Source: G965212025 sp965215765 (GTDB lineage: Bacteria; Pseudomonadota; Gammaproteobacteria; Poriferisulfidales; Oxydemutatoraceae). Taken from it: a stretch of 64,000 nt of DNA. This document shows, piece after piece, positions 26,826 to 36,118 of the stretch. The position numbers and the translations under genes were made by a program. The stretch lies in the NCBI GenBank assembly GCA_965215765.1, contig OZ244118.1, positions 62,001 to 126,000 on the forward strand, given 5' to 3'. Position 1 is the first letter of the stretch, and each line of letters begins with the position of its first letter. The notes under the pieces were generated by a model. The model saw only the letters and a program-made list of their open reading frames with translations, was not told the origin of the DNA and made no database searches.

Positions 26826-28442
26826 GTGAGCGGGAAAATACGCATCGCACTGGCTCAACAGAATTTTCTCGTTGGCGGCGTCGAGCAAAACCTGGCAAAG
26901 ATCATCCGCTGCACACAGCTGGCGAACCGGCAAAGAAAAGTCGACTTGGTCGCCTTCCCGGAATTGTGTTTGACCGGCTATCCACCCGAAGACCTGCTTT
27001 TTCGCAGAGACTTCCTTGAGCAGTCACGCCACGCACTGACTAGCCTGCTGCCAACCAGCGTCAACACTCCCCTCATTGTCGGGGCACCCCGCCTGCACGG
27101 CGAGAAGCTGTACAACAGCGTGTTTTATCTGGCCGGTGGCAAAATTGTCGCTCACTGTGACAAGCAAAATCTTCCCAATTACACCGTTTTCGATGAAAAA
27201 CGCTACTTCAGTGCCGGAAGCGGCCACTGCGTAACAGAAATCGCCGGCGTGCGTTGCGCCCTGCTGATTTGCGAAGACCTCTGGTTCCCGGAGCCGGTGG
27301 CAGGAGCACACGCAGCCGGAGCGGAAATTCTGCTCAGCCTGAACGCCTCTCCCTTCCACACGGGAAAACAGGAAAGCAGAGAAAAGCTGCTGGAGAAACG
27401 GGCATCAGAAACGCAACTTCCTTTGGTTTATGTGAATCAGACAGGTGGTCAGGACGAACTGGTTTTCGATGGTGACTCCTGTGTTTACGACGAGCTTGGG
27501 ATTTGCCGCTTCCGAGTGCCGAGTTTCGAAGAAATCGTCGCCGACGTGCTCATTGAAAACGGAAGGGTGGCAGGCGAAGCACTTGCCAGTAAACGCCTGC
27601 CGGACGCGGATTTACTCTGGCGGGCACTCGTAAACGGTTTGCGCGACTACGTGCTGAAAAATGGCTTTCGGAAAGTGGTGCTGGGACTTTCCGGCGGCAT
27701 CGACTCCGCTTTGGTGCTCGTCTTGGCGACAGATGCCCTGGGTGGCGATAACGTCACCGCGGTCATGATGCGTTCACGCTTCACGTCTCCCGAGAGCCAG
27801 GAAAGTGCTCGCCAACTGGCCGAAAACGTGGGGGTGGAATATCACGAGCTGGAAATAGACGGCATCTTCACAGCCTTTATGTCGCAACTGAAATCAGCCT
27901 TGGGTGAATCACCCGTGGACACGACTGAAGAAAACCTGCAGGCGCGTATTCGCGGCAGTCTGCTCATGGCAATCGCAAACAAACGGCATGAAATGCTTTT
28001 GGCGACCGGCAACAAAAGTGAAATGGCGGTCGGCTACTCCACACTATACGGTGATATGGCGGGCGGCTTCGCGCCGCTCAAAGACATTAGCAAAACCCGC
28101 GTATACGAGATGGCAAAATACTGCAACCGGAATGGTGACCGCATCCCCGAATTCATTATTCAGCGAGCGCCCACAGCGGAATTGGCGGAAGGCCAACTGG
28201 ATCAGGATACTTTGCCGCCTTATGAAACGCTGGACGCAATCATTGAGCATTTCGTAGAACTCGGCGTGTCCGCTGAAAACCTGATAACGCAAGGTGTGAC
28301 ACCTACAACCGCGAAACACATACAGAAACTGATTCTCGCCAGCGAACACAAACGTCGCCAAGCAGCCCCCGGCACGAAAATCACCGAGCAGGCTTTCGGC
28401 AAAGACCGACGTTACCCAATCACTTCCGGATTCAAACCCTAA
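26826..28442 (+). CDS. nadE: Glutamine-dependent NAD synthetase
   Basis: Makes NAD from deamido-NAD. The N-terminal nitrilase-like glutaminase has Glu in FPELCLTGYPPEDLL, Lys in the DKQNLPNY segment and Cys in LLICEDLW. The C-terminal synthetase has the SGGIDSA P-loop and the LLATGNKSE segment. About 538 residues, normal for the two-domain type. GTG at 26826 gives MSGKIRIALAQ, the usual family start; a TTG at 26808 is also possible. A decayed second copy lies at 29.5-30.6 kb. Confidence 0.95.
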   Translation: MSGKIRIALAQQNFLVGGVEQNLAKIIRCTQLANRQRKVDLVAFPELCLTGYPPEDLLFRRDFLEQSRHALTSLLPTSVNTPLIVGAPRLHGEKLYNSVFYLAGGKIVAHCDKQNLPNYTVFDEKRYFSAGSGHCVTEIAGVRCALLICEDLWFPEPVAGAHAAGAEILLSLNASPFHTGKQESREKLLEKRASETQLPLVYVNQTGGQDELVFDGDSCVYDELGICRFRVPSFEEIVADVLIENGRVAGEALASKRLPDADLLWRALVNGLRDYVLKNGFRKVVLGLSGGIDSALVLVLATDALGGDNVTAVMMRSRFTSPESQESARQLAENVGVEYHELEIDGIFTAFMSQLKSALGESPVDTTEENLQARIRGSLLMAIANKRHEMLLATGNKSEMAVGYSTLYGDMAGGFAPLKDISKTRVYEMAKYCNRNGDRIPEFIIQRAPTAELAEGQLDQDTLPPYETLDAIIEHFVELGVSAENLITQGVTPTTAKHIQKLILASEHKRRQAAPGTKITEQAFGKDRRYPITSGFKP

Positions 28443-28582
28443 GCCAACAAACCCCCACCGCGATCTGATCCCTGACAGGGAAGCACTGCCCCTCAGAATC
28501 TAGACCGCGCGAAAGATTAAAAACCTGCTTCGGGGATTCTTTGAAGCCTCACAGGATAAGGGCATTAAATCTGTATCATTTA

Positions 28583-28612
28583 TTGCAACTTTTTCCGGCG
28601 TTTCCGTATTTT
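28583..28612 (+). promoter_or_regulatory. Candidate promoter before the 123-residue membrane protein
   Basis: TTGCAA at 28583-28588 and TATTTT at 28607-28612 with an 18-bp spacer, followed by an AT-rich leader to the ATG at 28630. The same block recurs behind the nadE pseudogene (about 30763), where no such gene follows. Confidence 0.4.
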
Positions 28613-28629
28613 ATGCTATAAATAGCCCT

Positions 28630-29001
28630 ATGTTTACTAAGATTACGCTTGTCGTGGTAACAGCTATTTTTGGGTACAATGCATACAGTGCGTACGAAAT
28701 AAACCAGCATTTTTACGAAACAGAGATCAGTTCGCAAGAGCTAGCTCAAATTATTGGCATGACAAATGCACTTCAAAATCAAATTGATAGGCTGGCTGCC
28801 GAGCCGTACGGTACACCCCAACTGGATACGCTTCAAAATCAAGTTGAGAAACTGTCTGGCATAACAGACGTGGTGCCTGAAGTGAACACACTGCAAAGGC
28901 AGGTGAGCAAGCTACAAAGGCAGGTGAATACGCTTCAAAGTCAAGTTGAGAAGCTGGCTGGCGAGCCAACCCAGATGATCCCACCAAACGAAGTTCCCTA
29001 A
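28630..29001 (+). CDS. Small membrane-anchored coiled-coil protein
   Basis: A 123-residue protein with one N-terminal membrane segment (residues 4-20) and then heptad-like repeats: LQNQ(I/V)DRL, TLQNQVEKL, TLQRQVSKL, LQRQVNTL, LQSQVEKL. This is a coiled coil facing the periplasm if the N-terminus is inside. The repeats share DNA sequence, so they grew by internal duplication. No family recognised. Confidence 0.7.
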   Translation: MFTKITLVVVTAIFGYNAYSAYEINQHFYETEISSQELAQIIGMTNALQNQIDRLAAEPYGTPQLDTLQNQVEKLSGITDVVPEVNTLQRQVSKLQRQVNTLQSQVEKLAGEPTQMIPPNEVP

Positions 29002-29520
29002 GTAAGGCACCACAAAAGCAGGTGGACAAACACCACAACCAAGCGAGTCGTCAGGCGGACACAGTCTGAAAAGAGCACCTAATTAGAGACAGGCAGGTAG
29101 AGTAAGCCCGTCAAAGAACTAAGCCTTCGGGTGGGGCTAGAGTTTCCAAAAACTATTGCGGGAACCTCATCGGGCTTGCAAAATCTTTGATAGTTACCTT
29201 TTTTGACCCTGTGGTTCACTTTTTTCTACCTCTTCCCTGCCCTCGTTCTCCTGAAGCTCGGGCGAAGAAACCTAGGCTCTATTTTTCCGAAATTTCCTCA
29301 ATCAGCTAATTGCCAACAATGGCTAACCTGAGAATCTGTTCTCTTTACATTTCCATCTTGCTTAAGCGTGCTGTAGGGAATTCGGTGGTTAACATTCCGC
29401 AAAAATAAAAAACCGGAACTTTCTCCCTACTCGCTGAAATAATTTTTTCGGTGCGCCCTTCGCTGGCTCTGTTTGGTGACAGGTTTATCGTGGTGAAATA
29501 AAACCCCAAGAATCCAGATC
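29002..29520. other. Intergenic region with a dispersed repeat of about 200 bp
   Basis: No gene is supported. From about 29285 to 29500 the sequence resembles 33829-34035 (shared blocks near the words gaatctgttctctttaca, and cttaagcgtgctgta). Shortly after it ends the nadE pseudogene begins. Confidence 0.7.
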
Positions 29521-30620
29521 GCGCAGCCGGAGCGGAAATTCTGCTCAGCCTGAACGCCTCTCCCTTCCACACAGGAAAACAGGAAAGCAGAGAAAAGCTG
29601 CTGGAGAAACGGGCGTCAGAAGCGCAACTTCCTTTGATTTATGTGAGTCAGACAGGTGGTCAGGACGAACTGGTTTTCAATGGTGACTCCTGTGTTTACG
29701 ACGAGCTTGGACTTTGCCGCTTCCGAGCACCAAGTTTCGAAGAAATCGTCGCCGACGTTCTCATTGAAAACGGAAGGGTGGCAGGCAAAGCACTTGCCTG
29801 TAAACGCTTGCCGGACGCGGATTTACTCTGGCGGGCACTCGTAAACGGTTTGCGCGACTACGTGCTGAAAAATGGTTTTCGGAAAGTGGTGTTGGGACTT
29901 TCCGGTGGCATCGACTCGGCTTTGGTGCTTGTCTTGGCGGCAGACTCCCTAGGTGCCGATAACGTCACCGCGGTCATGATGCGTTCACGCTTCACGTCTC
30001 CCGAGAGCCAGGAAAGTGCTCGCCAACTGACCGAAAACGTGGCCGTGGAATATCACGAGCTGGAAATAGACGGTATCTTCACAGCCTTCATGTCGCAACT
30101 AAAATCAGCCTTGGGTAAATCACCCGTGGACACGACTGAAGAAAACCTGTAGGCGCGTATTCGCGGCAGTCTGCTCATGGCAATCGCAAACAAACGGCAT
30201 GAAATGCTTTTGGCGACCGGCAATAAAAGTGAAATGGCGGGCGGCTTCGCGCCGCTCAAAGACATTAGCAAGACCCGCGTATACGAGACGGCGAAATACT
30301 GCAACCGAAACAGTGACCGCATCCCCGAATTCATTATTCAGCGAGCACCCACAGCGGAATTGGCGGAAGGCCAACTGGATCAGGACACTTTGCCGCCTTA
30401 CGAAACGTTAGATGCAATCATTGAGCATTTCGTAGAACTCGCCGTGTCCGCTGAAAACCTGATAACGCAAGGTGTGACACCTGCAACCGCAAAGCGCACA
30501 CAGAAACTGATCCTCACCAGCGAACACAAACGCCGCCAAGCTGCGCCCGGCACGAAAATCACCGAGCAGGCTTTCGGCAAAGACCGACGTTCCCCAATCA
30601 CTTCCGGATTCAAACCCTAA
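29521..30620 (+). pseudogene. Second, decayed copy of nadE
   Basis: Begins inside the glutaminase domain (AAGAEILLSLNASPF), runs through the synthetase domain and ends at the same C-terminus. A CAG-to-TAG change at 30150-30152 interrupts it, and 33 nt are missing after KSEMA (deletion between two ATGGCGG direct repeats), removing the GYSTLYGD segment. The 3' trailer is also duplicated. Confidence 0.92.
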
Positions 30621-30957
30621 GCCGACAAAACACCACCGCGATCTGATCCCTGGCCTAGAAGCTCAGCCCACCAGAACCTGAACCGCGCAAAAGATTAAAA
30701 AACCTGCTTCGTGACTCCTCTGGAGCTTCACAGGAACAGAGCATCAAACCTGTACCACTTATTGCAACTTTTGGTGTTGTTTTCCGTATTTTGTGCTATT
30801 TATTGATAAAATTAGTTTTCATTTTGTTTTTTCTTTGGTTAAATTATTCTCAGCAAATTTTTGCACACTTTTTTGGTCAGAAATCAAGTGAACTGACACT
30901 GTTGATTTTTGTGACACTTTTTACGGTCAAGTGGATGCAATTGTTGGCAATAATATT
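30621..30957. other. AT-rich intergenic sequence
   Basis: The first half repeats the nadE trailer. From about 30790 the sequence becomes AT-rich and marks the edge of the island with the protease. A 61-codon hydrophobic frame (TTG 30791) has no ribosome site and overlaps the protease 3' end, so I do not call it. Confidence 0.5.
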
Positions 30958-32172
30958 CTATTTACCTGTAGCATAAGCTGCTGCACCAGCCGCAACGCCA
31001 GCCAAAAAAGCAGCCGCTAAACTTGCAAATTCATAATACGGTTCATCCTTACCTATGCCATCCAGTGATTGTTTGGCGTTTTCTTGGCGTAATTTATCAT
31101 ACAAAGAAACAAATAGCCGTCCGGCCGATACTTCATCAACATTTGAAACATCAATTGAGTAACCTGAACTTAACTTAAAATCTAGATTAGAACCAACTAC
31201 TGTATCTATACCGACAAGCTCTTTAGAAGTGGTGTGTGCCCAATGCGAAGCTGCTGCACCCGCTGCAACTCCTGCTGCTGCAGCTAACATCATTGCAAAT
31301 TCATTATCACCTTTCCCATCATGTTTTATTGCATCATGAAGTTGTGGGTTGTCAATATACCAAGATAGGTTGTTTATTTCGATATCATTTGTCAATACGC
31401 CAGAAGTAATTAACTCAATTAGCATATCTGGTAGGTGTTCACTTTCACCCAATATCAACTTGGCATCATCGACTATATCTGCTAATATTATCCCTTCATT
31501 AAGAATAGTTTTTTTTCCGTTAAGTATTGTTGGGCCTCCAGCATGGTGTAAAGCAAAAGGTCGCCATTTTTGATCGTAAATTGGAGAGCCAGAAGAACCA
31601 GGTTCAGTATCTGTGGTGTACAAAACCAAATGCTTATTTATTTTGACTAATATATTGTCTGTAAGTGCAATTTGCTTGAACCCACCTTTTGGGTGCTGGA
31701 TTATAACTGGGTATCGAGTCGCTGAACTACTTAAGGACGGTCGCTGCGCATCTCTAATATCGTTGACTCCATATTTTTCACCTGGATTTCCTTTTACCAA
31801 TAAAATTGAATAATCTAATTTAATATTTGTTTTAATAAGATCTATGATTTCATATCGGTCAACTGCTAATGGCTGCCCTTCTCTATCTTTTTGGTAATTA
31901 AATTCTATCCAACAACTTCTTGAACTTGGCTTGGAATCTATGACATGGTTGTTTGTTATAATCAGATTATTTGAAATAAGCCAACCTGTTCCTGCTCCTT
32001 GAGACGTTACTACTCTACCAACAGTTTTAGCACGCTCAAGACCTTTTTCTAACCACGCTATTTGTTGTAAGTTATTATATTTCAAAGCTATTTTTTCTTC
32101 AGCAAACACAATATCGGTAGCAATTGCGTTACTTAAAGATCTGAGATTCATTTTAACACTCAATTCATTCAT
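30958..32172 (-). CDS. Trypsin-like serine protease with Gly/Ala-rich C-terminal segments
   Basis: A 404-residue protein in an AT-rich island. Residues about 55-235 form a trypsin/V8-like domain with the triad His in ITNNHVID, Asp in LDYSILLV and Ser in TEPGSSGSP. No signal peptide is present, so it should act in the cytoplasm, as do trypsin-like domains in bacterial conflict systems. The C-terminal part holds two similar units, each a short FEA/FA...AAAxGVAAGAAA segment (about residues 285-310 and 380-402) that could insert in a membrane or oligomerise. ATG 32172 has AGAGGAG 7 nt upstream. Its base composition differs from both neighbours, pointing to transfer. Confidence 0.82.
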   Translation of the reverse strand: MNELSVKMNLRSLSNAIATDIVFAEEKIALKYNNLQQIAWLEKGLERAKTVGRVVTSQGAGTGWLISNNLIITNNHVIDSKPSSRSCWIEFNYQKDREGQPLAVDRYEIIDLIKTNIKLDYSILLVKGNPGEKYGVNDIRDAQRPSLSSSATRYPVIIQHPKGGFKQIALTDNILVKINKHLVLYTTDTEPGSSGSPIYDQKWRPFALHHAGGPTILNGKKTILNEGIILADIVDDAKLILGESEHLPDMLIELITSGVLTNDIEINNLSWYIDNPQLHDAIKHDGKGDNEFAMMLAAAAGVAAGAAASHWAHTTSKELVGIDTVVGSNLDFKLSSGYSIDVSNVDEVSAGRLFVSLYDKLRQENAKQSLDGIGKDEPYYEFASLAAAFLAGVAAGAAAYATGK

Positions 32173-32303
32173 TCTATTTCTCCTCTTTATTAAAAAATCA
32201 CTGTTTTCTTAAAACAGTATAACCACTTGACCCATCTGAGTCGTTCATATTTATACAATTAAATTTACTATTGTCAACCTTATGTTGTCATTGGTTGTTG
32301 GTA

Positions 32304-33421
32304 ATGCCCATGCTAAAACTTGGTGTTAGTTGTGTCAGACGTGCGGTTTCAGTCGCTGACTTGACAGATTTTGGAAAGGCAGCGTGTACCAGCCTGCTGC
32401 TTGTTTTACCCTGTGTTCTGTCGCCCGCCTTATCCCAACCTTTAAAGACAATTGGTGTACGCCTGAAATGAAAGTGAAGGAGGGGGGTGGGAGCAAAGCT
32501 GATCCTTACGAAATCGGGACGCTCTGTCAGCGGCAAGACATCAGTTCACGCCCGACGGCGTACTACGAGCTAGTCGACAACATTAATGCGAGTAAGACCA
32601 AAGATTGGAACAATGGTGAGGACTTTGATCCGATCGAACATAATGTGAGCGGTGGGTTTTCTGGCTCTTTCGTGAACGCGAGCAACTACGTGATCAACTC
32701 GCTGATGATCAGTCGTATCAGTATGGACAACGTAGGTCTGTTCTCCGAATTGGCAACAGGTGCGATGATACGAGGCATCATGCTGGCTGGCTCGCGTACG
32801 ATCGGGCATGACCAAGTGGGGTCACTGTTGGTATCAGCAACGGAGGTGTGATTAAGGACTGCTCTGCGACAGGTTCGGTCACTGGCAAAAAGAATGTTGG
32901 CGGTCTTGTTGGAACGTTCCCGCAAGAGCAAAAACCACAAGTGAGACAGGGTGTAATGCTCGTTGGTAACAGCTCTGCGGCGGTCTTGGTTTCCGGGAGT
33001 CAAAATGTTGGCGGCCTCGTGGGTGGGAACTCAGGAAACATCACAAAAGATCATGGAGACGGCTTTATCGGCTGGGAACTGTGAGAAAAATGCCAGTGCT
33101 TCGGATATTTTGCAGGCTGAGGAGAGCAGACCAAATACTTCAAACGAATGGGGGAGTAGTCCTAATGTGACAGAAACAAGGTCGAAAGGAAGTACCTACG
33201 AAGGACAAGAAAGCGCAAGCGATGTTCAAACTCGTGAAGCAAACAAAGAAGGCCCCAGTCTTTTTTGGAACAAAAAGAAAAAGAAAAATCCCAACCTCCA
33301 ACAAGGTGGCATGGAAGCAATGCCCGAGGTCTTCGTCGCAATAACAGAAACTTGGCTGGGAAGAATCAACTTGCAGGAAGAGGAAGCAAAAAAACTGGAG
33401 CTACTGGCACTGGTGGGGTAG
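32304..33421 (+). pseudogene. Frameshifted secreted GLUG-repeat protein
   Basis: Three overlapping frames together read as one protein: a signal-peptide-like start (MPMLKLGVS...LPCVLSPALSQ), a SKADPYEIGTLCQ segment, YYELVDNINAS, GGFSGSFVNASNYVI, a VGLFSELATGAMI unit, then GLUG units with KNVGGLVG and QNVGGLVGGNSG. Frameshifts lie near 32450, at about 32826-32830 (one G short) and near 33045. GLUG proteins are usually large exported adhesin-like proteins. The last part (to 33421) is low-complexity and of uncertain membership. Confidence 0.75.
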
Positions 33422-33773
33422 GACAAAATGCAAGTGGCTAAAAAACTCTCGACTGGTTTTCCAATTTAAAGAAAGTGCTTTTTGACGACAAGAAAAACAC
33501 AGTTGAAGAAAAAGCTTCGAAAAAGAAAGAAATTGCTAAGTTGAAAAAAGAAAATTCAGTTAAGTGGCTGTGATTAGCGTATCCTTTTTAGATCCCATGA
33601 AAAAAATTATCTAGAAAAAAGCCAAAAGGATCGACTAGTCTTTTATGCCTAGACTTTTTTTGTTCCTGTTTTTTTCTCCCTAACCAGCGGCCATCAGCGA
33701 TGCGACCTGTTGAGTCTTTCCTGACGGAGCAGTCGAATCCGAAGTAGCACCACCCCGGTTCCAAGCATCCCAA

Positions 33774-33828
33774 GTGCTTTCTTTCAAAAGCATCGCCACC
33801 TCATCCTTGCGATCGCGGGTAATGGCCG
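33774..33828 (+). pseudogene. Short moaB fragment, isolated and inverted
   Basis: About 55 bp encoding a version of the MoaB stretch LSFKTIATSSLQSRALAG, reading on the plus strand and 26 kb from the moaB array. It sits directly before a repeat that is shared with 29.3 kb. Confidence 0.75.
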
Positions 33829-34035
33829 GAATCAGGTAATTGCCAGCAATGGGCAACCGGGAATCTGTTCTCTTTACATCCCCAGCTTCTTAAGCGTGCT
33901 GTAATGAATTCAGCGGGTAAGATTCCGTAAAGGTAAAAACAGGAACATTTTCTCCGCGCTCGCTTAAACAATTTTTCCGGAGCGACCTTCGCTGGTCAAT
34001 GGCCGAAATGAGCCAGGTTGTATCAAGACTAAATG
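33829..34035 (+). repeat. Dispersed repeat of about 200 bp, second copy
   Basis: Related to 29285-29500 at moderate identity. It ends just before the tRNA-Thr 3' end. Origin unknown. Confidence 0.65.
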
Positions 34036-34042
34036 TCTGGTT

Positions 34043-34114
34043 TGCCGGAGAGAGGAATCGAACCCCCAGCCTTCGCATTACAAATGCGCTGCACTACCGT
34101 TGTGCTACTCCGGC
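34043..34114 (-). tRNA. tRNA-Thr (anticodon TGT)
   Basis: A 72-nt cloverleaf. Acceptor stem GCCGGAG pairs with CTCCGGC, D stem GCAC with GTGC, the anticodon loop TTTGTAA gives TGT, and the T arm contains GGTTCGATTC. One mismatch (G-A) at the outer anticodon-stem pair. CCA is not encoded. Confidence 0.92.
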
Positions 34115-34488
34115 CCAAGAAAGCGTGAGTTCGTGATTATAAAGGGTTCGGAGCTTTGGCGAAGGCGTGAATAGCTCATATGGCCAGGAACCTTCTCGCC
34201 TGAGTCGCGGGGGCCAAACTAGTAAAAATGGCAGGTGCTCACATCAGGAAGCCGCCTTGGATCCTGGGCTCTATCACCGCAACTTTGGCTAACGCAATTG
34301 ACCCATGCCTAGTTTCTCGGTGATTCAGTGCCTTTCAGGAAAGCTCCCCCCGAAAACAAAAAGCCTCTATTTGCCGAAGATTCTAACGTAATCAAATCAC
34401 TCCAAGACAGTGACAGAAAAACTGTCGCCACCAAAAGATTCTTTTCTCATCACGTGATCAGGAACCAAACATCCAGTCTCGCGAGCGG
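34115..34488. other. No feature seen between tRNA-Thr and the nuclease gene
   Basis: About 370 bp without a supported gene. A 61-codon plus-strand frame (34328) lacks a ribosome site and family match. Confidence 0.5.
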
Positions 34489-35109
34489 TTATTTTTCGAA
34501 GTTGGCCAAATAGGCAATGGCGTTTTTCAGGTAGCTTTCACCGTTCTTGAAACGACCAAGTCCCGTATTGCAACTATCACAAAGAAAGGCTCGAGACGCA
34601 CCATCTGCATGGCGACGATTTAACACAATCCTTGCCGTTACACCAACAATGCTCCTCTTGCGACATATCGGGCACTTAAACAGTGAGCCCTTCTCGGGAC
34701 GCTGCCTCTCTGCTTCCTGCTTTGCCGCGAGGGTCATTGGTTTTCGGTCAATGTCCCTGCGGCATATCCGGCAACTCGGACGCGAAATAGTTTTTCCGTG
34801 GGAGTCAGTCTGATTTGGTGAAAACTCTGAGTGAACTTTGAGACAATGGCATAAATTACAGATTTTCTTTGGGTAATCCTTGCCAGTCTTGGTGGGGTCA
34901 ATGCACGTCAGGGTATCTGTAAGTAGACAATAATCGGCGTTCTCTCCAATCAGTTATACCCTTGACGAAGTGCCAAAAATCTCCCGCACTACGCCAACCG
35001 AATATTGCCTGAAATGCGTGACGATTTGTGACTGTTGATTGTCCTCTATGGCATAACCGTTATCGGCATCACAGACGACATAGTCGTTAACGCTGAAGCC
35101 GGGTGCCAT
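34489..35109 (-). pseudogene. Hpy99I-like restriction endonuclease, inactivated
   Basis: A 207-codon frame from ATG 35109 with one in-frame TAA at 34956-34954. The architecture matches what is known for Hpy99I: an N-terminal beta-rich part (SVNDYVVCDADNGYAI), then two zinc modules with four Cys each (CNLC with CRIC; CPIC with CDSC), the second carrying the beta-beta-alpha-metal nuclease site. The active segment reads IVLNRRHADG where the family has an Asp-His pair (LDHDH type); the later CN is kept. So the protein is cut at residue 51 and its catalytic pair is lost. The start overlaps the methyltransferase end by 23 bp. Family assignment is from memory of the fold and motifs. Confidence 0.8.
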
Positions 35110-36118
35110 TTTTAGCCCGAGCCTCATGTATCCGTTGCCTGGCTACACGCACATACTCCTTGGCAATGTCGACACCCATCCATCTGCGCCCAGTCAACAT
35201 TGCCATCTTGCAGGTCGTCCCTGAGCCGCACATCGGGTCAAAGACCAAGTCCCCCGGATCTGTCCAGGACAGAACCTGATCCTTAGCCAGTTGCTCGGGA
35301 AATATGGCTGGGTGTTCAAACGCAATTTTGTCAGACGTGCTACCACCCAACCCCACTGCATATTGCCAAATGTTTGTTTTGGTCTTCTCTTTTTTCAACT
35401 CTTTCATAACTTTCTTGTTAACGCCATCCGCCAGCTTGTTATGGGTAAGCATCTCAAGACCGTGCCTCACTGTACGAACTTTCAGGGGATTGAATGTCGC
35501 CGGCGTCCCCTTGCTGAGAACGAACATAAACTCGTAGCAGTTGGTATATGCGTTACTTCGCATAAATGGCGTGTTCTTTTTCTGGTAAATCATTACGTCG
35601 TGAACTTGAAAACCGATTTCCTGGAAGTAAAGCCCTTGCCTGAAGCTTGTCATCGTTCTGTTCCCTTTGATGATTTTATCGCCTACAACCCACACTACAA
35701 CACCTCCTTTCTTGGTGACTCGTAACAGTCCTTTGGCTATGTCCTTAAATGGGAATTCATAGCCACGGTAATCGCGCAAATTGTCGTAGGGCGGTGAAGT
35801 TACGGTCAGCGCCACCACCCCGGGACTCATCTTGCGCATCATAAAATCAACGCAGTCGGAAACGTGAATTTTACTCTCTAACTCGGAAATCCCCTCAAGC
35901 CCGGTGCTCTCCGGTTCCCGGTAAACTGGCTCGGGAGTTCCTCTGGGCGTTGCATTCACCGATCCCCGGCGAACCGGCTCAGGGATTCCTCTGAGCGTGG
36001 CGTTCACGAGTTGGCGGCACACCGGCTCGGAAACTCTTTTGAGTTTGGCGGTCTCCGGCTGACCACGTATCGGCTTGGTGGTGATGGTGTCATAGCCTGT
36101 AGGCTCAGCCAAACTCAT
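35087..36118 (-). CDS. DNA methyltransferase, N4/N6 beta-type order, partner of the Hpy99I-like nuclease
   Basis: A 343-residue site-specific DNA methyltransferase. The catalytic TSPPY motif (about residue 106) comes before the AdoMet motif FDPMCGSGTT (about 292), the beta-class order. Middle blocks VVWVVGD and the NCYEFMFVLSKG segment fit the family. The first 85 residues hold about four degenerate 16-residue repeats (EPV-R, then VNAT and RG) that look like an in-frame expansion and are not part of the fold. Start ATG overlaps the stop of the upstream ORF (ATGA). Since the nuclease is dead, this is now an orphan methyltransferase that may still mark the genome. Confidence 0.9.
   Translation of the reverse strand: MSLAEPTGYDTITTKPIRGQPETAKLKRVSEPVCRQLVNATLRGIPEPVRRGSVNATPRGTPEPVYREPESTGLEGISELESKIHVSDCVDFMMRKMSPGVVALTVTSPPYDNLRDYRGYEFPFKDIAKGLLRVTKKGGVVVWVVGDKIIKGNRTMTSFRQGLYFQEIGFQVHDVMIYQKKNTPFMRSNAYTNCYEFMFVLSKGTPATFNPLKVRTVRHGLEMLTHNKLADGVNKKVMKELKKEKTKTNIWQYAVGLGGSTSDKIAFEHPAIFPEQLAKDQVLSWTDPGDLVFDPMCGSGTTCKMAMLTGRRWMGVDIAKEYVRVARQRIHEARAKNGTRLQR
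35877..36085 (-). repeat. 48-bp in-frame repeat in the methyltransferase N-terminus
   Basis: About four degenerate 48-bp units, each with a Pro-Glu-Pro-Val or Ser-Glu-Pro-Val core followed by Arg-rich and Val-Asn-Ala-Thr codons. The first and last units are the most diverged. Confidence 0.75.

Noticed and set aside
30791..30976. 61-codon hydrophobic frame
   Set aside because: TTG start without a ribosome site, overlaps the protease 3' end, AT-rich sequence easily gives such frames.
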